Of a stretch of 64,000 nt of DNA, positions 53,110 through 62,581 are shown piece by piece (within the stretch, counting starts at the first letter, position 1; the number at the start of each line of letters is the position of its first letter). Made by a program: the position numbers and the translations under genes. Source of the DNA: Bacillota bacterium (GTDB lineage: Bacteria; Bacillota; Clostridia; DSM-8532); assembly GCA_023443745.1 (NCBI GenBank), contig JAEZTB010000030.1, forward strand, positions 62,001 through 126,000, written 5' to 3'. Below the pieces are notes generated by a model. That model made no database searches and was not told the origin of the DNA. It was given only the letters and a program-made list of their open reading frames with translations.

Positions 53110-55530
53110 TTACCAGATACTTACCCTTTCTTCGGGGGATAAATACAGGGCATCTCCAGGCTGAATTCCATAGGTATCGTAGAACTCCTGGAAGTTCTGC
53201 AGCACCGAGTTAACGCGGAATTTATTTGGTGCATGCACATCCTGTGTAGACAGAAGCTGATACATCTGTTGAGTGCCGGTAAAGCGCCAGATATTGGCAT
53301 TGCTTTCGAATAGCTGTTTATAGTTTGCATTGGGCATGCTTTTGGTAATGTCCAGAATACAAGCCATAGCACCAATGTCCGCCACATTTTCCGACACAGT
53401 GAGAGCACCGCTGACAATGGCATTGGGCGCAATTTCAAGACCTTGGTAGTGGTCAATAACACTCTGGCACTTCTGCTGGAAGGTCACATAATCCTCCTGG
53501 GTCCACCAATTGTTCATATTCCCATTTAAATCAAACTGGGCACCATTATTATCAAAGGCATGGGTTATTTCGTGGGCAATAACGGAGCCTATGCCACCAA
53601 GATTCTGTTCACGTGTAGCCTTTAAGTCATAAAACGGTGACTGCAGGATTCCGGCTGGGAACACAATCTCATTGTTTGTGGCATTGTAATAAGCGTTTAC
53701 GGTATGGGGAGGCATCATCCACTGGGTTTTGTCAACAGGCTTTGAAAGCAGCGTTTTAGCATGCTTTGCTTGCGCCGAAGTAATAGCAAAAATATTTCCG
53801 AGCAGAGAGCCGCCTTTGTCATAGTTTTTTATACTGATGCCCGACAGAGGATCGTTCCATGTATCCGGATATCCGATTTTTACCTTAATGGCTTTGAGCT
53901 TTGCCACTGCGGCAGATTTTGTGTCGCTACTCATCCAATCAAGCTTTTCTACTCGCTTTTCAAAGGTTTTTATAATTTCGCTTACTATACCCTCAACATC
54001 TTTTTTGGCTTCTTCCGAGAAATATTTCTCTACATACATCTTGCCTAGATATCCGCTCATGACTGAGTTAAGAAGCTCAAATGCCATCTCTTCATCACTC
54101 AATACGCTGGTGATGCCGAGGAAGGTGCTATTAAACCCATATATGGCATCCTGAAGATCCTTTGATAAAAATGAGGATGTATCGATAACAATACGAATGC
54201 GCGTATAAGCCTTTAGAATCTCTAAATTTTCCTCTGACAGGAGTTCCCCTGTTTTTTCCATGAGCTTTAAATCAGTAACGATAAGATTTTGGACTGATCC
54301 ATAACCGAGATCATTTATATACTTCTTTATATCAGCCCCGCTGAACATTTCGGCTAGCTTATCAAGGGCAACCGGATTATAAAGATTCTCGATCTTGCTT
54401 GCCTCCTCGTTTGAAAGCGTATGCTCTGCCAGTACCTCTTCAAAAGCGTAAACATTCTGGGCAGCCTGTATGGCCTCTTCATCGGAAAGCCCTGAAATCT
54501 TGAAAAGCTCCGTCAGGAAGCCCTCATAAAGAGCTTTTATCTGAGGGTTTTTCATTAGCATATAGGAAGCAGGCAAAGTGGTTGAAAGGCCCGAGCCATA
54601 CAGTGCATAACGGCTGCTGTCCATCAGGTCGGGAGAAGGGCCAAAGCTGAAAAGGGGATTAAAGCCCGTTTCATTTTCGAATTTTGCGGCAGCATTTAAA
54701 AGCTCCTGGATCGAATTAATACTATCAAACTGATCTAGGTATTTCCTTATGGGTTCAATGCCTTGTTTATTACGGTTTTCCATATCAAGAACGGAACTGT
54801 AGAAATCAGCCATTTTCTGTTCCTTGGTCCCCTCCTGATAGGAACCTTGGTTCTTTAAAAGATCCTGAGCAATGACCTTTAATTTACTGCTATTGCTTAA
54901 ATTAACCTCATCAAAAGAACTGGCTCCGGGGTATCCGGCGGGTATCTTGGTGCCGGTAAGCCATTTGTGGTTAACGGCATAATAAAAATCATCCTGAAGC
55001 CTGATGGCAGAAAGCTTATCAATACGGTTTAACACAGCCGTAAGCTGATCAAGGGTAAGATAATCGTCAGCTCCAAAGAGGCCATTACCATAGCCGCTCA
55101 TAAGTCCGGCTTTAATAAGCCTGCTCACATCACCTGAGGCGGTAGCCGGAACATCTGCGAGGGATGGGCTCTCATGGATGATGGGAAGCTCCCGAACGGC
55201 ACGGCTTAAGAACATGGCGAATTCCAACCGCGTGACATAGGCCTGAGGCTTTATAGCCTTGCCTATGGTTCCGGCCAGAATGCTATTCGTTACAGCAATA
55301 GCTAATTCGTCCTTATATTCGGGGTTTATCTGATCGGCATCCTTAAAGCCTGTCAGGTCACTTTCTATGTCACTTAACGCACCCAATCCTACTGCATTAA
55401 GAATGCTTACAACAGCCTGTTCTCTTGTGATATGACTTGTAGTCTCAGTTGCTGCTTGGGCTGGTATCATACCTAATATAAGAGTCAGGCATAACAGAAG
55501 TCCTAGAATCTTAGCTCTCAATTTGTTCAT
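53110..55530 (-). CDS. Secreted M13-family (neprilysin-like) metallopeptidase with SLH-type N-terminus
   Basis: A signal peptide (1-27, ending AQA) is followed by two or three S-layer-homology-like repeats (about 32-180: ITREQAVVSILNAVG, YVTRLEFAMFLSRAV, YLTLDQLTAVLNRI) and then an M13 peptidase. The zinc site is HEITH near 651-655, the third ligand is the Glu of ENVAD near 711, and the substrate-binding NAYYN block is at about 610. Length 806. It would sit in the cell wall and degrade short peptides. It converges with panE. Confidence 0.93.
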   Translation of the reverse strand: MNKLRAKILGLLLCLTLILGMIPAQAATETTSHITREQAVVSILNAVGLGALSDIESDLTGFKDADQINPEYKDELAIAVTNSILAGTIGKAIKPQAYVTRLEFAMFLSRAVRELPIIHESPSLADVPATASGDVSRLIKAGLMSGYGNGLFGADDYLTLDQLTAVLNRIDKLSAIRLQDDFYYAVNHKWLTGTKIPAGYPGASSFDEVNLSNSSKLKVIAQDLLKNQGSYQEGTKEQKMADFYSSVLDMENRNKQGIEPIRKYLDQFDSINSIQELLNAAAKFENETGFNPLFSFGPSPDLMDSSRYALYGSGLSTTLPASYMLMKNPQIKALYEGFLTELFKISGLSDEEAIQAAQNVYAFEEVLAEHTLSNEEASKIENLYNPVALDKLAEMFSGADIKKYINDLGYGSVQNLIVTDLKLMEKTGELLSEENLEILKAYTRIRIVIDTSSFLSKDLQDAIYGFNSTFLGITSVLSDEEMAFELLNSVMSGYLGKMYVEKYFSEEAKKDVEGIVSEIIKTFEKRVEKLDWMSSDTKSAAVAKLKAIKVKIGYPDTWNDPLSGISIKNYDKGGSLLGNIFAITSAQAKHAKTLLSKPVDKTQWMMPPHTVNAYYNATNNEIVFPAGILQSPFYDLKATREQNLGGIGSVIAHEITHAFDNNGAQFDLNGNMNNWWTQEDYVTFQQKCQSVIDHYQGLEIAPNAIVSGALTVSENVADIGAMACILDITKSMPNANYKQLFESNANIWRFTGTQQMYQLLSTQDVHAPNKFRVNSVLQNFQEFYDTYGIQPGDALYLSPEERVSIW

Positions 55531-55682
55531 GTGTTTTCTCCCTTCAAAAAAGCTTATCGATCTTGCAGGTTATAGCAAATTTTCCCTCTATTAATACAGA
55601 CCCATTTCTATATATGTCTGATAAATAAATATTTTCATAACTAATTTAATTGGATCTCGATCTCTCGAGCCACAAGAAAGCG

Positions 55683-55705
55683 AAAAAGACCCAAAGGGTC
55701 TTTTT
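55683..55705 (-). terminator. Intrinsic terminator downstream of the glycosyltransferase
   Basis: Perfect 10-bp stem AAAAAGACCC/GGGTCTTTTT with a three-base loop; T-run on both strands. Confidence 0.82.
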
Positions 55706-55725
55706 AGAAGCATTTGTGTTGCACA

Positions 55726-56898
55726 TTAAACATGAAGCTTTTTATACACCTGAACAATTTCCTTATAGCGTCCGTAAACTTCATCTACAATGGTTTCCCA
55801 ACTTGTAAAAATGGTCTTTTGGGCATTTTCGCCTGCGTCAATCAGCTTTTCAGGGTATTTAGCAACCTCCATAATGCGAGATGCGATATTATCGCCTCCA
55901 TCCTTTGATAAAAAGCCATTAAAACCGTCCGTAACCCCTTCAGCCGTGTTGGAGCCTTCAATAAGCAGGGATGGACAGCTTTGGGACGCAGCTTCACGCA
56001 AAACAATGGATGCATTGTCGTACAATGATGGAAAAAGCAGTAGATTAGCTCTGCAGTAAAGGGACTTTAAATAATCACGATCATAGATAGCTCCCAGGAA
56101 CATGACGCGATCTGTCAACCCGAAATCGCGGGAAAGCTCCTTTAAATCTTCCAAAGCATAGCCCTGGCCTACCATAAGCATTTTATATTTCAAGCCCTTT
56201 TGCTTAATGAAAGCCAAAGCCTCCATCAAACACCGGGTATTCTTTTGCCAGACCATTTGGCCGACGTAAATGAATACAAGCTCATCCTTGTCCAGATTTA
56301 GCTTTAGATTGACTTTCTGGCATTCAAGCTCCTTGTTTTCTACGGTCTCATACTCCGTTCCATTCGGAACAACCTCTATGGCTCCTTTATAACCATAATC
56401 CCTCAGGGTCTCAGCGGTGGCATGGTTAACAGTCCATACCGAGTCAACACTGTTATAGAAGTCGACAACCCTGGATACACCATATCGCGCCAGACCGTCT
56501 ATTTTAAGGGATTCCTTGAAATCATCATAATATTTGGAATGAAAGGATGCCACAATGGGAATCTCTTTTTTTCTTGCTGTTTGAAGCGCTATGTGACCGG
56601 AGCTGAAAGGCGTATGGGCATGTACCACATCAAAGGGTACGGAACGGATTTTTTTCATAAAGATCCCGTCCAGCTTGGGTACGCCTGTTCTGTACGGCGG
56701 GCGGGTCAATACACCTATGGAAGTATAGCGGAGCACTTCGTATTCCTCTTTGTCAATATGACGAGGAAAACCCGGGGTTATGGCATAACTGGTACCATGC
56801 TTTTTATTAAGCCAGTAAGCATAGTTTTTTGCAACATTGCCCACGCCGTCCATAATAGGCGGAAACGATTCACTGAATTGACCCGAAACCAAACTCAT
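55726..56898 (-). CDS. GT4-family glycosyltransferase, glycolipid-synthase-like
   Basis: A 390-residue GT-B enzyme. The N-terminal PPIMDGVGNVAKNYAYWL and the HAHTPFSSGHIAL block resemble alpha-glucosyl-diacylglycerol synthases and related Firmicutes enzymes, and VPNGTEYE and NASIVLREAASQSCPSLL are GT4 nucleotide-sugar contacts. A membrane-surface role in glycolipid or lipoteichoic anchor synthesis is likely but unproven. GGAGG precedes the ATG by seven bases. Confidence 0.85.
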   Translation of the reverse strand: MSLVSGQFSESFPPIMDGVGNVAKNYAYWLNKKHGTSYAITPGFPRHIDKEEYEVLRYTSIGVLTRPPYRTGVPKLDGIFMKKIRSVPFDVVHAHTPFSSGHIALQTARKKEIPIVASFHSKYYDDFKESLKIDGLARYGVSRVVDFYNSVDSVWTVNHATAETLRDYGYKGAIEVVPNGTEYETVENKELECQKVNLKLNLDKDELVFIYVGQMVWQKNTRCLMEALAFIKQKGLKYKMLMVGQGYALEDLKELSRDFGLTDRVMFLGAIYDRDYLKSLYCRANLLLFPSLYDNASIVLREAASQSCPSLLIEGSNTAEGVTDGFNGFLSKDGGDNIASRIMEVAKYPEKLIDAGENAQKTIFTSWETIVDEVYGRYKEIVQVYKKLHV

Positions 56899-57130
56899 AG
56901 AAAGACCTCCATATAGGGCGGATGTTCATCCTGATATTGCCATTATATTTCAGCCCGCTCTATCTTTCAATAAAATCAGGCAATTCTAATAATTCTAATA
57001 AGCTATTAAGCTATATTCAGCTGTCACGATAAGGTGGTGGCAAGAATCCTCCTATGTCAAAGCCGCCACCTACAATCTGCTATGCTTCAGCGCATATATT
57101 TATTCCGCTGTAAAAACAACGGTTTATTCT

Positions 57131-58867
57131 TCAGTTCACTATCTCAATTCCAATCAATGCGCCCTCTCCGTTATTGTCAGGTTTCGTATAGTCCCGCACA
57201 GTTTCTAGTTCAATTTCCCCATTAGGGCTACCCACCTGCTGTATAGATCCTTTGAACTTTCCGCTTGATAGAGATTCTCCATTTGATGATATAACATCAA
57301 CCAACTGCCGAACTAGTTTGCCCTTATAGTAAAAGCAATCCTTATTTTTATCATAGGTTACTCCAAATGGCTCGTAGATTGCGTACAATTTCGCCCGTTC
57401 ATCCGGTGTTAATTGAGGCCCTTCCTCAGATGCCACCGCAGTGTTACCTAAACCTCGATTATCATGTGCCGTGGAGGAATTATCTGACCCGGAATATTCA
57501 ACCGCTGTCGCTTGCATTGGTGGATTTTTCAATTTCCCAATATCTCTTGCGTTGAATTCGGCTTGGCTGTATGATTTCACTCCTATGAGCTTACCGCTTG
57601 GGTCAGTCGAACCATCGGAATTTCGGGGTAACTTTGATAAATCTCTTACACCATGAACATCTATTCTGCCATGTTCATCAAAGTAGTCAATTCCACCATA
57701 TGCGTTATTTTCACTGCCGCCAATCGGGTAGTAATCCTCAAAGTATCTAACTAATTCCCCATTATAGAGTAATTGGTCTGTGCTTTTGTTGTAGGTAAGT
57801 CCATATTGCTCATAGATAGCATAGGTTTCCGCTTTGCTCTTCGGAACTTCTTTATTTTCATCTGCATTAGCAACATAAGTTGTCGGGTTTTTATCTGCGG
57901 CCACAGCGAACGTAGTCCCAGTGGTTATAATCCCTACCAGCGTCAAACAGAGGATTGCAACGCCGGCCCTCTTTCGTTTCGTGTCCATAATTGAAGAAAT
58001 ACGAGTTTTCATGCCTTTCTTACCTCCATAGAAATTAGTTGTTAATGCCGTTTGGAGCTTCACCCCATTCCTGACAACACCGATAATGGTTTCACCGTAT
58101 TGCTTTCGTTGCTGAAAATTTGAGTCTTGTAAAACCAGTGCATCACAGGAGATTTCACATTGTACCGCTGTCGCTTTTGCCATAAGGTAAATCACAGGAT
58201 TAAACCAATGGAGTGCAGTTGCTGCCAAAATCAGAGTCTTATACCAAAGGTCATGCCGTTTGAAATGGATAAGCTCGTGCTTTAGTATAAGGGATAATTC
58301 ATCATCTGTGATTTTAATAGGCGGCAATAGAATAGTCGTCCGAAAAAGTCCAACGAGCATAGGGCTTGTTATGCTAGGGCATACGCTTACCCCGATTTGC
58401 GCTTTAATTCCCAGCTCTGACTTTAAGCTGTCCAAGATTCCTAATGTCTCCGAATCGGTTACAAGTTCACTCCATCGGCGCACCATCTTCATAAAGCGGT
58501 TATGCCGTAAAGCATGATACAATACAACGCCCACAACGCCTAAAATCCAAATCGCCGCAAGCACCTGCCATAAAGGAATTGTTGTCGGAGCGTTAGCAAT
58601 ATTCACTGTACCAACCAAAGGAGGTATAGCATTGGTAATTGGCTGTACAGGCGTTACGGGTATATCCGTCATTTGTTCGGGGAGAATCGACAAATCAATC
58701 CGGGGACGAAAGGGGAATATCCAGCCTGCCGTAATTACCAGCCAAACGATATACCGCCACTTTGCGGCATATCGTTTGGCTAAAAGGGGTAGCATGACCA
58801 CATACGCAAGTGTTACCAGCGACATCGAAACGGAACATTGAAGCAGGGTACTTAGAAAATCCTGCAA
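57131..58867 (-). CDS. BlaR1/MecR1-like M56 membrane metallopeptidase with duplicated extracellular domain
   Basis: Four hydrophobic helices (about 12-30, 38-52, 100-118 and 300-322) and a cytoplasmic zinc protease with HELIH at 197-201 and the third ligand Glu 238 (CEISCD). After the last helix a normal BlaR1 has a penicillin-binding sensor. Here two copies of an unrecognised domain of about 83 residues follow (349-432 and 495-577), each beginning YAIYE-x2-G-(V/L)-TY and ending with a GxLIG motif. There is no SxxK/SxN penicillin-binding signature. It should cleave the BlaI-like repressor when its outer domain senses a signal. Its start follows the repressor stop by one base. Confidence 0.88.
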   Translation of the reverse strand: MQDFLSTLLQCSVSMSLVTLAYVVMLPLLAKRYAAKWRYIVWLVITAGWIFPFRPRIDLSILPEQMTDIPVTPVQPITNAIPPLVGTVNIANAPTTIPLWQVLAAIWILGVVGVVLYHALRHNRFMKMVRRWSELVTDSETLGILDSLKSELGIKAQIGVSVCPSITSPMLVGLFRTTILLPPIKITDDELSLILKHELIHFKRHDLWYKTLILAATALHWFNPVIYLMAKATAVQCEISCDALVLQDSNFQQRKQYGETIIGVVRNGVKLQTALTTNFYGGKKGMKTRISSIMDTKRKRAGVAILCLTLVGIITTGTTFAVAADKNPTTYVANADENKEVPKSKAETYAIYEQYGLTYNKSTDQLLYNGELVRYFEDYYPIGGSENNAYGGIDYFDEHGRIDVHGVRDLSKLPRNSDGSTDPSGKLIGVKSYSQAEFNARDIGKLKNPPMQATAVEYSGSDNSSTAHDNRGLGNTAVASEEGPQLTPDERAKLYAIYEPFGVTYDKNKDCFYYKGKLVRQLVDVISSNGESLSSGKFKGSIQQVGSPNGEIELETVRDYTKPDNNGEGALIGIEIVN

Positions 58868-58868
58868 A

Positions 58869-59246
58869 TCAATCCCTCCTTTCTATGAGCCACTTTGTCA
58901 GTTGGTCAAGGTCGCTATCCTTTATCTTTTTTCCGTCATATAGCGTGGCAACCAAGCTGGCAAAAGAGTTCTCATGAAAACGCGCCATAAAGTCGCCAGT
59001 TTCAAACTTCAAATAGTCCTCCTTGCTGATAAGCGGAAAATAGGTGCGCTCTTTTCCGTTTTTCTCAGTTCTGATGAAACCTCGATCCACCAGTCGCAGT
59101 AGGAGGGAAATAACCGTCTGCGCTTTCCATTCCTTTTCATTTCCAAGCTGCTGCATGATGATATTCGTTGTAATGGGAGGCTCATTTGCCCATACCACTT
59201 TCATAATGTCAAACTCCGCGTCCGGCAGTTTTTTAGTTATACTCAT
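58869..59246 (-). CDS. BlaI/MecI/CopY-family repressor
   Basis: The 125 residues have the family winged helix (EFDIMKVVWANEPPITTNIIMQQL, WKAQTVISLLLRLVDRGFI, the wing EKNGKERTYFPLI) and a short C-terminal dimerisation part. In this family the sensor peptidase cuts the repressor between the two parts. A TAGACAATTGTCTA palindrome lies 16 bases upstream of its start codon, so it probably represses its own operon. No beta-lactamase or penicillin-binding protein gene is next to it. Confidence 0.93.
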   Translation of the reverse strand: MSITKKLPDAEFDIMKVVWANEPPITTNIIMQQLGNEKEWKAQTVISLLLRLVDRGFIRTEKNGKERTYFPLISKEDYLKFETGDFMARFHENSFASLVATLYDGKKIKDSDLDQLTKWLIERRD

Positions 59247-59261
59247 AATATCAACTCCTTT

Positions 59262-59275
59262 TAGACAATTGTCTA
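59262..59275. promoter_or_regulatory. Palindromic operator of the BlaI-like repressor
   Basis: TAGACAATTGTCTA is a perfect 14-bp palindrome between the start codon of the repressor and a TATAGT-like -10 element on the minus strand. BlaI/MecI family operators are palindromes of TACA/TGTA type, related but not identical. Confidence 0.6.
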
Positions 59276-59278
59276 TGA

Positions 59279-59665
59279 CTATATTCTACATTTGCCTAAA
59301 ATAAATATCAAGCCTCTTTTGAAAAGATTTTCGACAATCGCAGAAAATGATTTACAGTGGCATAATCCCATGACAGCCGTCGTCTTTCCAAAGCCGGACG
59401 GTGCTTCCACGATAGTTAAGGGATAGCGAGATATTCTGTCAAGCTTTTTGGGGGAGAATATGCTTTTCTTCGCATATCCTTCGGCTTTGGAGTATCCGCT
59501 GGAGCCAACCATAGATTTCCTTTTTCCCACAGCTACGGTGCTAAGCTCTAATTTGCCAAGCATTTCTTGTTGTTCTGCATTTTGTAAAGCATTGCTCTCC
59601 GATTTATTTTGGAGCTTGTCTAATGTTGAAAAACTTTGAATGCATCTTATATTCATGTTGTTCAT
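59279..59665 (-). pseudogene. N-terminal remnant of a MalT-type LuxR-family regulator
   Basis: The minus-strand frame encodes 128 residues. A stretch near residues 70-97 (SIFSPKKLDRISRYPLTIVE then APSGFGKTTAV) matches the start of the ATPase domain of large MalT-like LuxR regulators, with Walker A GFGKTT. Those proteins are about 800-900 residues long; here similarity stops soon after Walker A and the frame ends at 59279, in the BlaI operator region. The rest of the gene is absent, so this is a broken remnant, probably cut when the BlaI/BlaR1 block was inserted. Confidence 0.6.
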
Positions 59666-59826
59666 TATATTTATAAATGACCTACCTTTACACTATTTAT
59701 CGGACTAACTCCTTTCATTTTGGTGAATTTTGATGTACCATTAAAATATTTATATAAAAGCTAGAATGATGATGGAAACGTTAAATAAGAATTTATAGGA
59801 TAGATTATTAACATAATCTTACAGGT

Positions 59827-60630
59827 ATGAACGGTATGAGAATTACAGCATTAGTTGAGAATAAAACTAAATGTGAATTAAAAGCCACACATGGTTTATC
59901 GTTGTACATAGAAACGAAAAAGCATAAAATTCTGTTTGACTTAGGTCCCGACAATACTCTTTTTGATAATGCCAAAACAAGAGGTATTGATCTCTCTAAG
60001 ATTGATACAGTAATTATCTCACATGGACATATGGATCACGGTGGAGCTTTAAGCCGCTTTTTACAAATCAACTCATCTGCTAAAATTTATGTACAGCGGA
60101 AAGCATTTGAGCCACATTACAGCAAATTCATTTTTCTGAGAATAAATATTGGTATTGATGATAACTTTAAAAATCATTCGCAGATTGTCTTGGTAGAAGG
60201 CGACTACCAAATTGATGATGAGTTGAGCCTTTTTACTGTAAGCCAAACAGATAAATGTTATTCCAATGCGAATGATGCGCTATATGCAAAAGATAAAAAA
60301 GATGAATTTTCCCACGAACACAACTTAATTATTAGAGAAAATCAAAGGGTACTTATAATGGGGTGTGGTCATGCAGGTATTGTAAATATTATGGAAAAAG
60401 CGAATTCATATCACCCACAACTATGCGTTGGCGGATATCATTTGTTCAATCCATTGACTAAGAAAACCGTATCCGCAGCCTTACTAAATGATATTGCTCA
60501 TGAGTTGCAAAAGTACCCCAAAACCCAATTCTATACATGTCATTGTACGGGGACAGAAGCATTTCAGAGCCTATCACAAGAAATGTCCAATCTGTCTTAT
60601 CTGTCATGCGGCGATATGATTGAAACCTAA
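59827..60630 (+). CDS. Metallo-beta-lactamase-fold hydrolase
   Basis: The 267 residues have the zinc site SHGHMDHGGAL, a GCGHAGIVN block and a late HCTG histidine. The whole order resembles the subgroup annotated as dihydropterin ribofuranosylaminobenzene phosphate synthase-like (methanopterin-type) MBL proteins. In bacteria without methanopterin their substrate is unknown. ATGs at 59827 and 59836 are both possible starts, with only a weak ACAGG before them. Codon use is AT-rich compared with the core genes. It lies in the rearranged 57-61 kb region. Confidence 0.85.
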   Translation: MNGMRITALVENKTKCELKATHGLSLYIETKKHKILFDLGPDNTLFDNAKTRGIDLSKIDTVIISHGHMDHGGALSRFLQINSSAKIYVQRKAFEPHYSKFIFLRINIGIDDNFKNHSQIVLVEGDYQIDDELSLFTVSQTDKCYSNANDALYAKDKKDEFSHEHNLIIRENQRVLIMGCGHAGIVNIMEKANSYHPQLCVGGYHLFNPLTKKTVSAALLNDIAHELQKYPKTQFYTCHCTGTEAFQSLSQEMSNLSYLSCGDMIET

Positions 60631-60883
60631 TTTATAGAAATGGCATTGCGCTTGCCATTATAGGTTTAAGCTGGTCATAGTACCGAGTGGATTCCGTATT
60701 GACTAATAAAACCGTTTACCCATGTTATGAATAGCCTTCGGATGCTGACGCTAGAGAATACGATAGATTGGTTCGGCAAGGCCATGGACAGCAAAAATCC
60801 GACCCGTTTCTTGACAGGCCGGATAGGTGTAGATGTCTAGTAAGAGGACAGTCATCCGTTACGATTTTACTGTTTTATGGTCA
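60631..60883. other. Gap with a possible 37-residue frame (60727-60840), otherwise no gene
   Basis: A plus-strand frame from ATG 60727 to TAG 60840 encodes a 37-residue peptide without a strong ribosome site; it may be a fragment of a larger lost gene. Just after the MBL stop there is a hairpin (AAATGGCA/TGCCATT enclosed by AAACCTA/TAGGTTT) without a T-run. Nothing else is recognised. Confidence 0.35.
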
Positions 60884-61510
60884 TCACGTGCTCGCAATAA
60901 TTATCTTCTGAACGATGTCGGCAACATCCTCACACTTATCGAGGGCATCTTCCAGCTTTTCATAAAGAAGCTTGTAGATTATAATTTTCTTTGCATCGGT
61001 CTCAAACTCGAAGAGTGTTCTCATAGCATTTAGATAAGTCTTGTCTCCGACTTCTTCAATGTGATTGATCTCAATGATCAGATCGTTTATGAGTTTAAAG
61101 TTTTTCTTGTAATTCTTTAGATTCTTCATCAGCTCATCGAGCTTATTGCATGCATCTACAACCAAACCCATGAAGTTCTGGCTTGCTTCGTTAACTTCAT
61201 TGACGCACATCATATAGGTGTGGTTGGCAATGGAATCAATATTATCAGTGATATTTTCAATTTCTTTTATTATTTCCACAATATCTGAGCGATCAATAGG
61301 CGTAACAAATGCTTCTTCAACCAGCTTTAAGCATTGGTGAACATGGTTGTCAGCTTCGTGTTCAATTGATTTTAAATTTTGAATCTCCTTGTAATCAATG
61401 ACGCCATCCTCAAAGGCTTTCTTTAAGGTATTAGCCGCTCTTACGGAATAGGAGATTGAGACTTCAAACAATTTAAACCAATCTGTATCCTTACTTGTAA
61501 ATAAGCCCAT
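60884..61510 (-). CDS. DUF47 (PhoU-like) partner of the phosphate transporter
   Basis: A 208-residue, almost entirely helical protein with the DUF47 pattern, including ESIEHEADNHVHQCLK-like and DRSDIVEIIKEIENITDNID helices whose acidic residues bind metal in PhoU-type folds. DUF47 genes regularly accompany PiT transporters and are thought to modulate them. It follows the transporter by 15 bases. Confidence 0.9.
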   Translation of the reverse strand: MGLFTSKDTDWFKLFEVSISYSVRAANTLKKAFEDGVIDYKEIQNLKSIEHEADNHVHQCLKLVEEAFVTPIDRSDIVEIIKEIENITDNIDSIANHTYMMCVNEVNEASQNFMGLVVDACNKLDELMKNLKNYKKNFKLINDLIIEINHIEEVGDKTYLNAMRTLFEFETDAKKIIIYKLLYEKLEDALDKCEDVADIVQKIIIAST

Positions 61511-61525
61511 AAGAAAATCCTCCTC

Positions 61526-62521
61526 TTAGAATATGAAAGTAAAAAATTTGGCCATAACATAACCGAGAACCAAACATGCCGGGAAGGTTAAAGCCCAGGC
61601 CAGCAGCATTTCTTTAACAATACCCCAATTAACATCCGAAATTTTTCTGGCAGCGCCCGCACCCATTATGGCAGTTCCCTTCGCATTAGTAGTGCTCAAT
61701 GGAATACCTAAAATTGTAGCCCCCGTCATACAGGCTGAAGCTCCAATTTCAGCAGAAAAGCCTTGATACTTTTCAAGCTTTACCATATCCATTCCCATGG
61801 TTTTTATGATTTTATACCCGCCTATGGAAGTTCCGATAGCCATTAGAGCTGAAACCAACAACTTAACCCATATGGGAATAATCAAGTTGTCACTGGCCGG
61901 GAAAACTCCACCGACTACAAGAGCAAGAGCAAATACGCCCATGAATTTTTGTCCGTCCTGCGCCCCATGGTTAAAGGCCATAAGTGAAGCCGAAACAATT
62001 TGACCCCATGAAAAAAAAGTATTGGCTTTACGGCGGTTTACTCTTTTAAAGGCAGTGGATACACCCTTAGTCGTAATATAACCTGCAATAAAACCCAATA
62101 CTGTTGCGACAGCCAAGCCAATAAGTACTTTTTTAAATTCATCCCAGTTAAAGGCTGAAAGGCCGTTGAAAGAAATACCGGCTCCCATGAGGCCGGCAAT
62201 AAGGGCATGACTTTCACTTGTAGGGATACCGAATTTCCAGGCCGAAACTGCCCAGATAACAATGGAAAGCTGTGCCGCAGCAAGGGTAATAAGGGCATCC
62301 TGCCCTGTACCTATTGTTACGATCTTTGCGGTTGTATTGGCAACCGCGGTTCCCATCATAAAGACACCGGCTAAATTGAAAACTGTTGCTAAAGATATTG
62401 CTGCCTTTGGACTTAAAACACGTGTTGAAACCACGGTAGCAATAGCATTTGGGGCATCTGTCCATCCGTTGACAAAGACCGAAGCGCACACCAACAGCAT
62501 AACTATGGCTAAAGCAAACAT
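61526..62521 (-). CDS. pit: Inorganic phosphate transporter, PiT family
   Basis: A 331-residue, ten-helix membrane protein. The duplicated family signature is seen as TDAPNAIATVVSTRVLSP near the N-terminus and NHGAQDGQKFMG in the second half. It imports metal phosphate with protons. GGGG precedes the ATG. A triple 11-bp repeat of TTTAAC lies 60-90 bases upstream, fitting control by a PhoP-type regulator. Confidence 0.93.
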   Translation of the reverse strand: MFALAIVMLLVCASVFVNGWTDAPNAIATVVSTRVLSPKAAISLATVFNLAGVFMMGTAVANTTAKIVTIGTGQDALITLAAAQLSIVIWAVSAWKFGIPTSESHALIAGLMGAGISFNGLSAFNWDEFKKVLIGLAVATVLGFIAGYITTKGVSTAFKRVNRRKANTFFSWGQIVSASLMAFNHGAQDGQKFMGVFALALVVGGVFPASDNLIIPIWVKLLVSALMAIGTSIGGYKIIKTMGMDMVKLEKYQGFSAEIGASACMTGATILGIPLSTTNAKGTAIMGAGAARKISDVNWGIVKEMLLAWALTFPACLVLGYVMAKFFTFIF

Positions 62522-62581
62522 AGACTTCCCCTTTCGATAAATTGACCGAGTACTCTCATTATTTGTTAAGTAATTTCTTCT

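Noticed and set aside
57131..59246. Beta-lactam resistance locus
   Set aside because: No beta-lactamase or penicillin-binding protein is adjacent, and the sensor lacks the penicillin-binding domain.
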